From positions 1 through 48,162 of the forward strand of contig VXPE01000021.1 in the NCBI GenBank assembly GCA_009839745.1: a stretch of DNA of 48,162 nt. The letters run 5' to 3'. Of the stretch, positions 16,407-24,678 are shown one piece after another; the stretch's first letter is position 1, and each line of letters opens with the position of its first letter. Below the pieces are notes generated by a model. That model was not told the DNA's origin. It was given only the letters and a program-made list of their open reading frames with translations, and searched no databases. The position numbers and the translations under genes were made by a program. Source of the DNA: Candidatus Poribacteria bacterium. GTDB taxonomy: Bacteria > Poribacteria > WGA-4E > WGA-3G.

Positions 16407-18803
16407 CTACATGCGTAATTCCGCGCCCAATTCACGATTCAGCCCTTTGACAACTTCGTCGTGAAGGGCATTGACGGCTTTATCTGTCAAGGTTTCGGTC
16501 GTAGAATGATAGGTGATCGTATAGGCGAGACTCTTTTTACCCTTCGGAACCTGTTCCCCTTCATAGACATCAAACAGACGCACCGAGTCTACGGAGTCGC
16601 CGCCCGTTGTATAGATAAGTGCCGTCGGCATATCTGACAGTATCTCCTTATCCACGACAATCGCAAGGTCGCGAGCCACCTTCGGATAGACGGAAATCGG
16701 TTCAAAGCGTTTGGCAAATGTAGCAACATCTGTTAAGCCGTCAAGGTCAAACTCAAAGAGGTATGCCTTATACGGTAAATCGTAATTTTCGAGAACTTCT
16801 GGATGTACCTCGCCGAAAACACCGATCCGTTTATCACCTAACAGCACTTCCGCGTTCCTACCCGGATGGAAGGTCGGAGTATCCGTCTTCTGTAGCGTCC
16901 AATCAACAACGCCGCATACCTCAAGCATCTCCTCTACAAGTCCTTTGATGTCAAAGAAATCTGGGGGACGGTAAGGATCGCTATAGACCCCTTCCCCAAT
17001 CTGCCCTGCCAGAACACCCGCAACGCGTTCCGGTTCTTTCTCTTCGCCATCGTGGACGAATACACCGCCGATTTCAAAGAGCGCGATAGTGTCTATCTGG
17101 TGGTTACGGTTATGCTGTGCATTTGCGAGCAGCCCTGGCGTTAGTGTTGTGCGTAGCACTGACATCTCTGGACTCAACGGGTTCTGGAGTCGCAAGGTGT
17201 TACGAAGTCGATCATCCGGATTCAACCGGATCTTATCAAAACAATTCGGGTCGCAAAAACTATAATTCACCGCTTCCATCATCCCAGCTGCGAGGAGAAA
17301 ATGTTTGATTCGCTTTCGAATTTCTGTCTTCGGATCCTGTGCTGGAACAGGAATATCGCCTTTGGGCAATGTTGTCGGGATGTTATCGTAGCCGTGGACC
17401 CGCGCGATTTCCTCGATGAGGTCGATTTCGCGAGTCATGTCAGCCCTGAACGTCGGCACAGTGACGTGATAGATATCTCCAGTAGCATCCACATCGAAAC
17501 CGAGACGATTCAAAATCTGCACCATTTCTGATGCTTCAAGGGTCGTCCCCAATACGAAATTGACGCGTTCCGGACGGAGTTGAATTTCGGTCAAGGGCTG
17601 TTGTCCCGGATAGACATCAACGACACCTTCACAGATTGTTCCACCCGCCAACTCCACAATGCGTTGGGACGCACGGTCAAGGGCAGCGAGGACAACACCC
17701 GGATCGGCACCACGCTCAAATCTGTAGGATGCCTCTGTGCTGATTCCTAACGCCTTTGCGGTGGCACGAACGCTTGATGGGTTGAAATAGGCACTCTCTA
17801 ATAGCACATCACAGGTCGCTTCCGTAATTTCCGAATCGTAGCCACCCATAATTCCAGCGAGTGCGACAGGTTGTTCAGCATCCGCGATGACGAGCATATC
17901 GGATGTGAGTTCGTGTTCAACTTCGTCAAGCGTTGTTATGTGTTCACCCTCCCTCGCCCGGCGAACAACAATACGGTTCTCTGTGAGTTTGTGATAATCA
18001 AAGGCATGGAGCGGTTGTCCATATTCCATTAAGACGAAATTAGTGACATCGACAATGTTGTTAATAACGCCTATACCGACAGACGCAAGTCGCTGTTGCA
18101 ACCATGCTGGAGATTCTGCTACCTTAACGCCTTGAATGACGCGTGCTGCGTAACGCGGGCAAAGATCTGGGGCATCAATCGTGACAGATGTTAACTCTTG
18201 GGCGTCGATGTCGCTTTCTGTCAGGTCAACAGTAGGCGGTTTTAAAGGATTTCCGGTTTCCGCTCGGATTTCGCGAGCGATACCGATCAGGCTGAGGCAA
18301 TCCGGACGGTTGGGCGTAATCTCGAGTTCAAAGACGACATCGTCCAATCCGAGAGCCTCTGAAAGAGGGGTCCCAAGGGGTATATCTGTCGGGAGTTCCA
18401 TCAAACCGGCGGCAGCGTCAGAGAGTCCTAATTCCTTTTCGGAACAGAGCATCCCTTCTGAAGTTTCGCCGCGCAGCTTCGCGCGTTTGATTGTCAAACC
18501 GACGGGTAGTGTCGCTCCGATTGTCGCAACAGGCGCGAGCATTCCCTCGCGGACATTCGGGGCACCGCAGACAATCTGAAGTTCTTCAGGACCACCAGTA
18601 TCTACCTGACACAGCACAAGCTTATCAGCATTTGGGTGAGGTCGGACCGAGGTGACACTTCCCACAATTACACCTTCGAGATCGGCTCCAAGATGCTTGA
18701 CGGATTCTACCTCAACACCTAACATTGTCAACCGATCGGCGAGTTCAGTTGGAGAAAATTCAAAATTGATGTAGTTTTTAAGCCAATTTAGGGTTACATT
18801 CAT
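16407..18803 (-). CDS. pheT: Phenylalanyl-tRNA synthetase beta subunit
   Basis: 798 residues, the normal length. Domain order is an N-terminal tRNA-binding (EMAP-like) domain around 40-150, B3/B4 editing domain, B5, catalytic-like core and a C-terminal anticodon-binding (FDX-ACB) domain, with FEISVYPKVARDLAIVVD near its start. It forms an alpha2-beta2 enzyme with PheS. pheS is not adjacent in this window. Instead pheT starts 2 bases after the stop of a secreted-protein gene and has no clear ribosome site, suggesting coupled translation. Confidence 0.93.
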   Translation of the reverse strand: MNVTLNWLKNYINFEFSPTELADRLTMLGVEVESVKHLGADLEGVIVGSVTSVRPHPNADKLVLCQVDTGGPEELQIVCGAPNVREGMLAPVATIGATLPVGLTIKRAKLRGETSEGMLCSEKELGLSDAAAGLMELPTDIPLGTPLSEALGLDDVVFELEITPNRPDCLSLIGIAREIRAETGNPLKPPTVDLTESDIDAQELTSVTIDAPDLCPRYAARVIQGVKVAESPAWLQQRLASVGIGVINNIVDVTNFVLMEYGQPLHAFDYHKLTENRIVVRRAREGEHITTLDEVEHELTSDMLVIADAEQPVALAGIMGGYDSEITEATCDVLLESAYFNPSSVRATAKALGISTEASYRFERGADPGVVLAALDRASQRIVELAGGTICEGVVDVYPGQQPLTEIQLRPERVNFVLGTTLEASEMVQILNRLGFDVDATGDIYHVTVPTFRADMTREIDLIEEIARVHGYDNIPTTLPKGDIPVPAQDPKTEIRKRIKHFLLAAGMMEAVNYSFCDPNCFDKIRLNPDDRLRNTLRLQNPLSPEMSVLRTTLTPGLLANAQHNRNHQIDTIALFEIGGVFVHDGEEKEPERVAGVLAGQIGEGVYSDPYRPPDFFDIKGLVEEMLEVCGVVDWTLQKTDTPTFHPGRNAEVLLGDKRIGVFGEVHPEVLENYDLPYKAYLFEFDLDGLTDVATFAKRFEPISVYPKVARDLAIVVDKEILSDMPTALIYTTGGDSVDSVRLFDVYEGEQVPKGKKSLAYTITYHSTTETLTDKAVNALHDEVVKGLNRELGAELRM

Positions 18804-18805
18804 AA

Positions 18806-19609
18806 CTAACGAGGCTCCGGTCTGCTATGTCGACGTTTCAAGTCCCCCCAAGCGATCGGCAATTTTGCACGCGGTGAAACATCAAATGGCACGAGAAGAT
18901 CTTCAAAATACTCAAATTGCGCGATCTGCTTACCTTTACCGTCACAAATACCGGCATAGATACCGACTTCAAGGGGTTCATCGAACTCCTGTTCGGTTTC
19001 GCCGATGTCTATCCATGTATCCTTGGCCTTCCGTTTCCACCATGCCGTGAAAGTATCTTTTTCACGGCGGAGTCGCATGTAAAGTGCCATTTCACCCACT
19101 GGGTCCTGGAAACCGGGGACGACCCCGACAAGTCCTTCACCGCCATCAAATTGTCGTTTCTGGTATTGGATAACGGCATTGTTGTTTTGCGCGGGACCGC
19201 GTCCCCAGAGTTTAATCGTCACCCATTCCCCTTCACGTCCCTGATGATCCTTTGTGGTCGGCGAGTACGCAACAACTCCCGCGACGACACAAGCATCTTC
19301 GTAATCCATAAAGAGATGCGTCTCTATATCAAAATCCCCTTCGTGTTCCTGATAGAGCCGATTCGTCGTGTCTGAGGGCCAAAGATTCCGGTTCAGTTCA
19401 CCTTTGATGTGAAGCCATCCGGCTTTCGTTTTGCCCATATCCCATTCTTTCGGTTCAACGCCTTCTTCGTCGGAAGTCTTCCATTTCCAATTCGGGTTCT
19501 TCAAGGCGGTTCCATCGAAAGGGTCCCCGAGAGAGGCCGCGGCTTGCACGGAAGTTATGCCGTAAAGCATCGCGAAGCCGATAGAAAATAAAATAATCGC
19601 TTGTTTCAA
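18806..19609 (-). CDS. Secreted concanavalin-like (DUF1349-like) protein, paralog 1
   Basis: 268 residues from TTG 19609, chosen because GGAG lies 7 bases upstream and it begins a clean signal peptide (MKQAIILFSIGFAMLYGITS, then VQA). The longer upstream frame would run through a terminator hairpin. The mature part is a beta-rich, Trp-rich lectin-like domain close to its neighbour (WVTIKLWGRG, QNNNAV, EPLEVGIYAGIC). It ends with VSPRAKLPIAWGDLK, the shared C-terminal motif. It immediately precedes pheT. Likely glycan binding; the activity is unknown. Confidence 0.7.
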   Translation of the reverse strand: MKQAIILFSIGFAMLYGITSVQAAASLGDPFDGTALKNPNWKWKTSDEEGVEPKEWDMGKTKAGWLHIKGELNRNLWPSDTTNRLYQEHEGDFDIETHLFMDYEDACVVAGVVAYSPTTKDHQGREGEWVTIKLWGRGPAQNNNAVIQYQKRQFDGGEGLVGVVPGFQDPVGEMALYMRLRREKDTFTAWWKRKAKDTWIDIGETEQEFDEPLEVGIYAGICDGKGKQIAQFEYFEDLLVPFDVSPRAKLPIAWGDLKRRHSRPEPR

Positions 19610-19628
19610 ATCTTGTCTCCATAAAGGA

Positions 19629-19652
19629 ACTGGCGGCATTAGAGCCGCCAGT
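19629..19652 (-). terminator. Hairpin between the two secreted paralogs
   Basis: A perfect 9-bp stem ACTGGCGGC/GCCGCCAGT with a 6-base loop, 35 bases after the stop of the upstream paralog. A weak T-rich stretch (TTCCTTTAT) follows on the minus strand. Confidence 0.55.
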
Positions 19653-19686
19653 AATTCAAAGTAGCTGCGAACATCGGTCGCTACTA

Positions 19687-20463
19687 CTATTGTCCTTTCA
19701 GTTCGCCCCACGTAACAGCGAGTCTACCGCGCGGATCAACAGGGGTCGCCGGACTTGACGCTTCTCGGAAATAGTCAAAAGTGACAGTCATCTTACCGGC
19801 ACCTTGACCTTCGCAAATACCGACGTAGATGCCGACCTCAAGAGGTTCCTCGAGTTCGTTAGTCGCTTTACCGACCGAGACCCAGTCACCTTCTGCGTTT
19901 GGCTTGAACCATGACTCGTATTCGTCGCCGTCGCGTTTGACGCGTAATTCAACCGGAATAACACCTTGATCTGGCATGTAGTCGGGTTGTGTGCCGACGT
20001 ATCCCAAAGCAGAATCATCATTTTGACGGCGTTGATACTGAAGCACTGCGTTGTTATTTTGTGCAGCACCGCGCCCCCACAACTTCAAGGTCACCCACTG
20101 ACCATCGCGATTCTGGTGATCCTTCGTCGTTGCAGAATACACAACGATGCCGGCTACGGTGCAAGCATCAGCGTAGTCAACAACCATTGATGTTTCTATG
20201 TCAAACTGATCCATATCTGTGATTTGATAGAAACGTGTGGTGGTATCGTCTCCCCACAAGTTCTGGTCGAAGCCTGCCTCGGCAACGAGCAGTCCGTCTT
20301 GGAGTTCCCATGGGCTTTTATCGCCGTCCTTGACCTGCCAAAAGGATTGAAGGTCTTGACCGGTTCCAGTGAATTCGTCGCTCATCAATGCCTGTGCGAA
20401 AACGCCGGGGATGAGACATACAGATAGAAACAAAATCGTAGTTATACAAGTAATCTGTTTCAT
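19687..20463 (-). CDS. Secreted concanavalin-like (DUF1349-like) protein, paralog 2
   Basis: 258 residues with a signal peptide (about 1-23, GVFA-QAL). The domain is clearly related to the next gene: QFDIETSMVVDYADACTVAG against DFDIETHLFMDYEDACVVAG, and the shared LKLWGRGAAQNNNAV pattern, so they arose by tandem duplication. It ends with VDPRGRLAVTWGELKGQ, the C-terminal motif seen also in the LamG protein. Extracytoplasmic; probably carbohydrate-associated. The start has AGAGGA at about 11 bases. Confidence 0.72.
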   Translation of the reverse strand: MKQITCITTILFLSVCLIPGVFAQALMSDEFTGTGQDLQSFWQVKDGDKSPWELQDGLLVAEAGFDQNLWGDDTTTRFYQITDMDQFDIETSMVVDYADACTVAGIVVYSATTKDHQNRDGQWVTLKLWGRGAAQNNNAVLQYQRRQNDDSALGYVGTQPDYMPDQGVIPVELRVKRDGDEYESWFKPNAEGDWVSVGKATNELEEPLEVGIYVGICEGQGAGKMTVTFDYFREASSPATPVDPRGRLAVTWGELKGQ

Positions 20464-20669
20464 TGAACATATATCCTCTCTATTTTATTTACATACTGGA
20501 CGACCTTTTTCGGTATCCAATGGGATTCTTTTACCCGTCAGATAACTCTTGGCGCGTCCGGACAGATAATTCATCTAAAATATGTTAACACATTGGTTGA
20601 AAAAAATCAACTTTTTTCACGTAGTTTCGTAATTAACACTATAATGTGAAAAACAAAAAGTGGATCTCC

Positions 20670-20699
20670 TTGCAATTCGTGCTAAGACTATGTTAAAAT
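20670..20699 (+). promoter_or_regulatory. Promoter for the second TIM-barrel gene
   Basis: TTGCAA (20670-20675), 18 bases, TAAAAT (20694-20699) with TG one base upstream (extended -10). Nothing else is evident between 20464 and 20757. Confidence 0.45.
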
Positions 20700-20757
20700 T
20701 CAGAATTAATGCAAAATTCAGTTTGAATCGCAGATTATATCCATCAGGAGGTTGTGT

Positions 20758-21522
20758 ATGAAGGTAGGTATTCGGGACGGGATGTTGCCCGTTCCTTTTG
20801 AAGAATCGTTTCAGAAGGCGAAAGAAATTGGGTTTGAGGGTGTCGAAATTTGCATGGGCGTTGACTACCGTGAACATCTGCTCTGGCAAGATGGCGGGAT
20901 TGACAAAGTGAACAGTTTGGCAGACGCCGCTGGCATTGAGGTATCTTCGCTGTCACCAGGTGGCTTCACGGCATATTCGTTTATGCATCCAACCGATAGC
21001 ACGCGGACCGAGGGAATCGCAAAATTACAATATCTGGCAGAAACATGTCCACAACTCGGAGCGAAAGTGATTTTGGTGCCGTTTTTCGGGAATGGTCAGA
21101 TCGAAGACGAACATATCAGCGCATCGCGGTTTATTGATGGTCTGAAAATGGCTGCTGAAACCGCTGAAAAACATGGTGTTTTCCTTGCAATTGAATCCAC
21201 TTTAAGTGCTGAACAGCATCAACAGATCATTGATAACGTCGGTTCGTCGACTGTTGGGGTTTATTACGATATGGGGAACGCCACAGGGCTTGGCTACGAT
21301 TCACCCTCTGAAATTCGCAGCTTAGGCGGGGCTATCTCACAGATGCACATCAAGGACACTGATGGGAATCACGCTGGGGAGGGCGATGTTGACTTTCCTG
21401 CTGTTTTTGATGCTATTCATGCCGTTGGATACGATAGTTGGTTTGTCCTGGAAACGCCCGGTAAAGATGATCCAATTGCGTCAGCATCAAAAAATCTCGA
21501 TTTTGTGAGAAATAGTTTTTGA
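20758..21522 (+). CDS. Sugar-phosphate isomerase/epimerase-like TIM barrel
   Basis: 254 residues from ATG 20758, behind AGGAGG at 6 bases; a TTG 6 bases earlier is in frame but worse placed. Xylose isomerase-like TIM barrel resembling L-xylulose-5-phosphate 3-epimerases. Probable metal ligands are in LAIEST, YYDMGNA, QMHIKD and LETPG, all at family positions. Cytoplasmic. The substrate is unknown. A separate lineage from the one at 8485-9258. Confidence 0.85.
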   Translation: MKVGIRDGMLPVPFEESFQKAKEIGFEGVEICMGVDYREHLLWQDGGIDKVNSLADAAGIEVSSLSPGGFTAYSFMHPTDSTRTEGIAKLQYLAETCPQLGAKVILVPFFGNGQIEDEHISASRFIDGLKMAAETAEKHGVFLAIESTLSAEQHQQIIDNVGSSTVGVYYDMGNATGLGYDSPSEIRSLGGAISQMHIKDTDGNHAGEGDVDFPAVFDAIHAVGYDSWFVLETPGKDDPIASASKNLDFVRNSF

Positions 21523-21601
21523 GGTAGGGACAGAGGCGATATTCATTATCAGAAATTGATGCACTTCAATATTGAAACCCCTTTCATGATGGAGGGTCGG
21601 C

Positions 21602-22408
21602 ATGAACAGCCCAAAAACAACAGCCCCACGTTCCGAAAGTAAGAAACTTTTGTCCCTACCGGCGCGTCAAGCGGAGCAACTCTTTCAAAGCTACGAGAAG
21701 CAACAGCAATTGGATATTCTCAGCGCGACTCGTAATCCGAGATCTCGGGAGAAACTCTACTACCTCGTCCCCGATTGCACTGAACTTATCCAAGAAAGTC
21801 CTACCGAAGATGTCCTCCAAGTCTTGGACACGATGCTCGGTACAGGACTCGCTTCAGTCCTATTGCCATGTCTCTCAAATGAGCAATTTGAGGAACTGCT
21901 GGACATTGCGGTCTGGCGCGACGGTAAACTCGATGAAGAGTCATTGGACCTCTGGCTTTTTGAACTTTCTGAATGTGAGCGAGATGATCTTGGACGGTTT
22001 CTCAGAGAACTTGATCTCCGTTTGTTGGCAGCACTTCTCCACAGTCGGGTCACACTTCAGGATGACCATAGTGGGATGCTGCTTGAAGCTGGGTATCTCG
22101 ATCCGAGTTCCCCAGCGATCAATTATGTAGATGAACGCGCCCGGGCGATTTGTAATGCTATCTGGGAAGCAGATGATGAAGTCTTTAGGATGTTCATCAG
22201 AGAACTCTTCGCAATTGATACGGAGGAAGATGTTGAGGCTGAACTCGCCGCTGTTTTCGATGCCGTCCAGGCTGACAGAGCACAGCGCGTCGCAGCACGT
22301 GATAAAGAAGCCGGTATTGATATCACTGAAGCCGACCTCATAGAAACGGTCGACTTAGAGTTGCTTACATTAGATGACGATGAGGACGACGATGACAAAG
22401 ACGAATAA
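21602..22408 (+). CDS. DUF6178-like protein, N-terminal half
   Basis: 268 residues, mostly helical and Leu/Glu-rich (LLPCLSNEQFEELLDIAVWR, FLRELDLRLLAALL), ending in an acidic tail DDDEDDDDKDE. The pattern resembles the first half of DUF6178 proteins of about 550 residues; the second half is the overlapping next gene. No function is known for the family. GGAGGG lies 6 bases before the ATG. The acidic tail is encoded by the same bases as the start region of the next gene. Confidence 0.6.
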   Translation: MNSPKTTAPRSESKKLLSLPARQAEQLFQSYEKQQQLDILSATRNPRSREKLYYLVPDCTELIQESPTEDVLQVLDTMLGTGLASVLLPCLSNEQFEELLDIAVWRDGKLDEESLDLWLFELSECERDDLGRFLRELDLRLLAALLHSRVTLQDDHSGMLLEAGYLDPSSPAINYVDERARAICNAIWEADDEVFRMFIRELFAIDTEEDVEAELAAVFDAVQADRAQRVAARDKEAGIDITEADLIETVDLELLTLDDDEDDDDKDE

Positions 22409-23354
22409 ATTTTCTCTCGTCGCCGAGGCGCAGCTTGACGGGCGACTCTTCCTCACACAAGCCTTAGCGCACGGAGACACTTTCGGTGGAATTCCGCGTG
22501 AACGGGCGGATACGCTCTATCAGAATATAGCCGCTATTGCGCACAAACTCATTACAATGAAGACGACCGACCTCTCCGATCAATCAGGACTACGGACGCA
22601 GATTCAGACGGCTTTCACGCTCACCAGTCTTGGGTTAGAGTATGGCAGCAAGGGCGATCTCGACAAAGCGGTTCGACTCCTCTGTAAAAATAGGGTCGTC
22701 AAATTTTTCCAAATCGGGAACACACTGACAGAAAAATTGTTAGACAGCGCGCGCCAACTTCTGCAACACGGTGTAATTCTACCTCCTGATAGAGACGAGG
22801 TAGGTGTGCTTGGGACTACCTACACTGACCTTGAAACAGAAGGTATCCAAATTTATACGCAAGCCGAACAGGAATTCTTAAAGGCGTTGTTGACCTATAG
22901 AACCACGATTCGGTCGCCTCAAATCACTATCAGAGATACGGATGTCCCACGAGCCCTTATCCATTTGGCTGAGGCCAATATGATTGATCAGCAGCTGGCG
23001 TGTATCGAAAATCGCTGCCACTACGTAAAAGCCTTACCACTGGATAATCTGTTCGCATTGGATCCGCCACTCAGTATCCTCCCTAACCCTATTGAACACC
23101 TTACTCTCGGACTGATAGTCAATCTTGTCCTCTATCGCCAGGTCGATTTTCAGTTAGATGACGACACACGGCTGGATTTCTACGAGTTGGCTTATGTGGA
23201 TGGCGAGATTCGACAATCACTCCGGCAACAGTTATTGGACTGGATAGCGCAATATCTTGAACAAGCGCACCAATCTGAACCTGTGAAGACGTATGCTGTC
23301 TCTTATTGGGATGATTGTCTTAGAATGGAAGGGGAGAAAGTTTCGGCTAAATAG
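22392..23354 (+). CDS. DUF6178-like protein, C-terminal half
   Basis: 320 residues from ATG 22392, chosen because GAGG lies 6 bases upstream; in-frame ATGs at 22374 and 22380 are possible. It overlaps the previous gene by 17 bases in another frame. Helical, with features of the second half of DUF6178-like proteins (EAQLDGRLFLTQALAHGDTF, TAFTLTSLGLEYGSKGD, VVKFFQIGNTLTEKLL, HLAEANMIDQ). The two halves probably associate. Unknown function, cytoplasmic. Confidence 0.6.
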   Translation: MTKTNKFSLVAEAQLDGRLFLTQALAHGDTFGGIPRERADTLYQNIAAIAHKLITMKTTDLSDQSGLRTQIQTAFTLTSLGLEYGSKGDLDKAVRLLCKNRVVKFFQIGNTLTEKLLDSARQLLQHGVILPPDRDEVGVLGTTYTDLETEGIQIYTQAEQEFLKALLTYRTTIRSPQITIRDTDVPRALIHLAEANMIDQQLACIENRCHYVKALPLDNLFALDPPLSILPNPIEHLTLGLIVNLVLYRQVDFQLDDDTRLDFYELAYVDGEIRQSLRQQLLDWIAQYLEQAHQSEPVKTYAVSYWDDCLRMEGEKVSAK

Positions 23355-23356
23355 TC

Positions 23357-24028
23357 TCAGCGATCCGCCAATCCTTTCTTTGCGTCCGCAATTGCCTTGC
23401 GGGCTTGTGGAGTACCGATGTCGTTCAGGGCGCGTTCTGCCATACGGCGGAGGTCAGCGTTAGGTGAATTGAATGCGACAACGAGAGAATCAACCGCAGG
23501 CGTACCGATTGTAGCCAAGGCACGCACAACCAGACGACGGACGTTCCATTCTGGATCTGTCAATGTATTGATGAGTGCTGGCAAAATTGCGTCAAGCGGG
23601 GTCCCGATTTCACCTAACGCATAAGCGGCATTCAGCCGAATCTCTGCTGTCTCCGCTGTTAAAGCATCAATGAGATACGGCACGGCAGGTTCACCTATAT
23701 TTTGTAGGGCAACAGAGCCGACAACTCGGATGTTTTCATCGGGATCTGTCAACACAGAGATAAGGGCAGGGACAATGCGATCAGCAGGTTTTTTGATTTC
23801 GCTGAGCGTCCATGCCGACATCTCACGAATCTGCGGATTTTCATCGGATACGCCTTCAATGAGAGCATTGACCGCCTTAGGTCCCATTTTGACTAAGGCT
23901 TCGGCGGCTTGGGTGCGACGCAGAGCCGCCCTGTCACCAAGTTGATTGACAAGCGTTTTTATCTGTTGCTCCTGGGACTGGCATGCCATCAGACACAGGA
24001 AAATAGGAAAAAAAAAGAAACGTTTCAT
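23357..24028 (-). CDS. HEAT-repeat lipoprotein
   Basis: 223 residues from ATG 24028 (MKRFFFFPIFLCLMAC), a signal with lipobox LMAC. The longer frame adds 19 non-signal residues. The mature protein is four to five HEAT/PBS-type repeats (ALVKMGPKAVNALIEGVSDE, VALQNIGEPAVPYLIDAL, YALGEIGTPLDAILPALI). It is a scaffold for protein contact, anchored outside the cytoplasm. The likely promoter (24037-24065) would place the transcript start only 2-3 bases before this ATG. Confidence 0.75.
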   Translation of the reverse strand: MKRFFFFPIFLCLMACQSQEQQIKTLVNQLGDRAALRRTQAAEALVKMGPKAVNALIEGVSDENPQIREMSAWTLSEIKKPADRIVPALISVLTDPDENIRVVGSVALQNIGEPAVPYLIDALTAETAEIRLNAAYALGEIGTPLDAILPALINTLTDPEWNVRRLVVRALATIGTPAVDSLVVAFNSPNADLRRMAERALNDIGTPQARKAIADAKKGLADR

Positions 24029-24036
24029 AAGGTATG

Positions 24037-24065
24037 AGTATAACATAGTTTTCCACTTTTTGCAA
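24037..24065 (-). promoter_or_regulatory. Promoter of the HEAT lipoprotein gene
   Basis: On the minus strand TTGCAA (24065-24060), 17 bases, TATACT (24042-24037). The implied start near 24030 would make a nearly leaderless mRNA. Confidence 0.45.
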
Positions 24066-24070
24066 GTTCG

Positions 24071-24090
24071 ACTGATAACCGACAACTGTC
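24071..24090. repeat. CTGATAAC-type short repeat tract
   Basis: ACTGATAACCGACAACTGTC, a short member of the intergenic repeat seen at 10885, 16371, 26960 and 44911. Confidence 0.45.
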
Positions 24091-24138
24091 AAAGGAGGAC
24101 ACGGGGTTTGCCACAGCGCGAAAACCGTCAATAAAGAG

Positions 24139-24678
24139 ATGAAATTAGAGACAGCGACGCTTGGAGCAGGGTGTTTTTGGTGTGTTGAGGCAGTCTTTCT
24201 GCAAGTGGAAGGGGTTCACACGGTCGTCTCCGGGTACACCGGCGGCACCACCGTCAACCCAACATATCAAGCGGTGTGTATGGGAATGACAGGGCACGCC
24301 GAAGTGGCTCAGATCCAGTTCGATCCGGACGTTATTTCTTACGAAGAATTATTAGAAGTTTTTTGGCATACACATGATCCAACAACCTTAAATCGGCAGG
24401 GGGCTGATGTCGGTACCCAGTATCGTTCAGCGATTTTCTATCACACAGAAACGCAACAACAGATCGCCGAAAAATCTAAAGCCGAAATGGACACATCCGA
24501 TATATGGAACGCTCCGATTGTTACGGAGATTACTCCGTTGGATGTCTTTTATCCTGCCGAAGATTACCACCAAAACTATTTTCAATTGAATCCAAACCAG
24601 CCATACTGTCAGTTTGTGATTCATCCAAAGATGCAAAAGTTCACAAAGGATTTTAAGGACAAACTTAAAAATGATTAA
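24139..24678 (+). CDS. msrA: Peptide methionine sulfoxide reductase A
   Basis: A 179-residue MsrA that repairs methionine-S-sulfoxide in proteins. The catalytic motif GAGCFWC spans 9-15 with nucleophile C12. SGYTGGT, GHAEVAQIQFDP and a C-terminal AEDYHQNYF complete the family pattern. It overlaps the next gene by 8 bases, so the two are coupled, linking oxidative repair to an export adaptor. Confidence 0.95.
   Translation: MKLETATLGAGCFWCVEAVFLQVEGVHTVVSGYTGGTTVNPTYQAVCMGMTGHAEVAQIQFDPDVISYEELLEVFWHTHDPTTLNRQGADVGTQYRSAIFYHTETQQQIAEKSKAEMDTSDIWNAPIVTEITPLDVFYPAEDYHQNYFQLNPNQPYCQFVIHPKMQKFTKDFKDKLKND

Noticed and set aside
19610-19711. N-terminal extension of the secreted paralog before pheT
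   Set aside because: It reads through a hairpin and lacks a ribosome site; the signal peptide starts at TTG 19609.
21810-22130. Overlapping frames inside the DUF6178-like genes
   Set aside because: They follow the codon pattern of the main frame and have no start signals.
22374-22408. Programmed frameshift joining the two DUF6178-like halves
   Set aside because: No slippery heptamer is present, and the second half has its own ATG and ribosome site.
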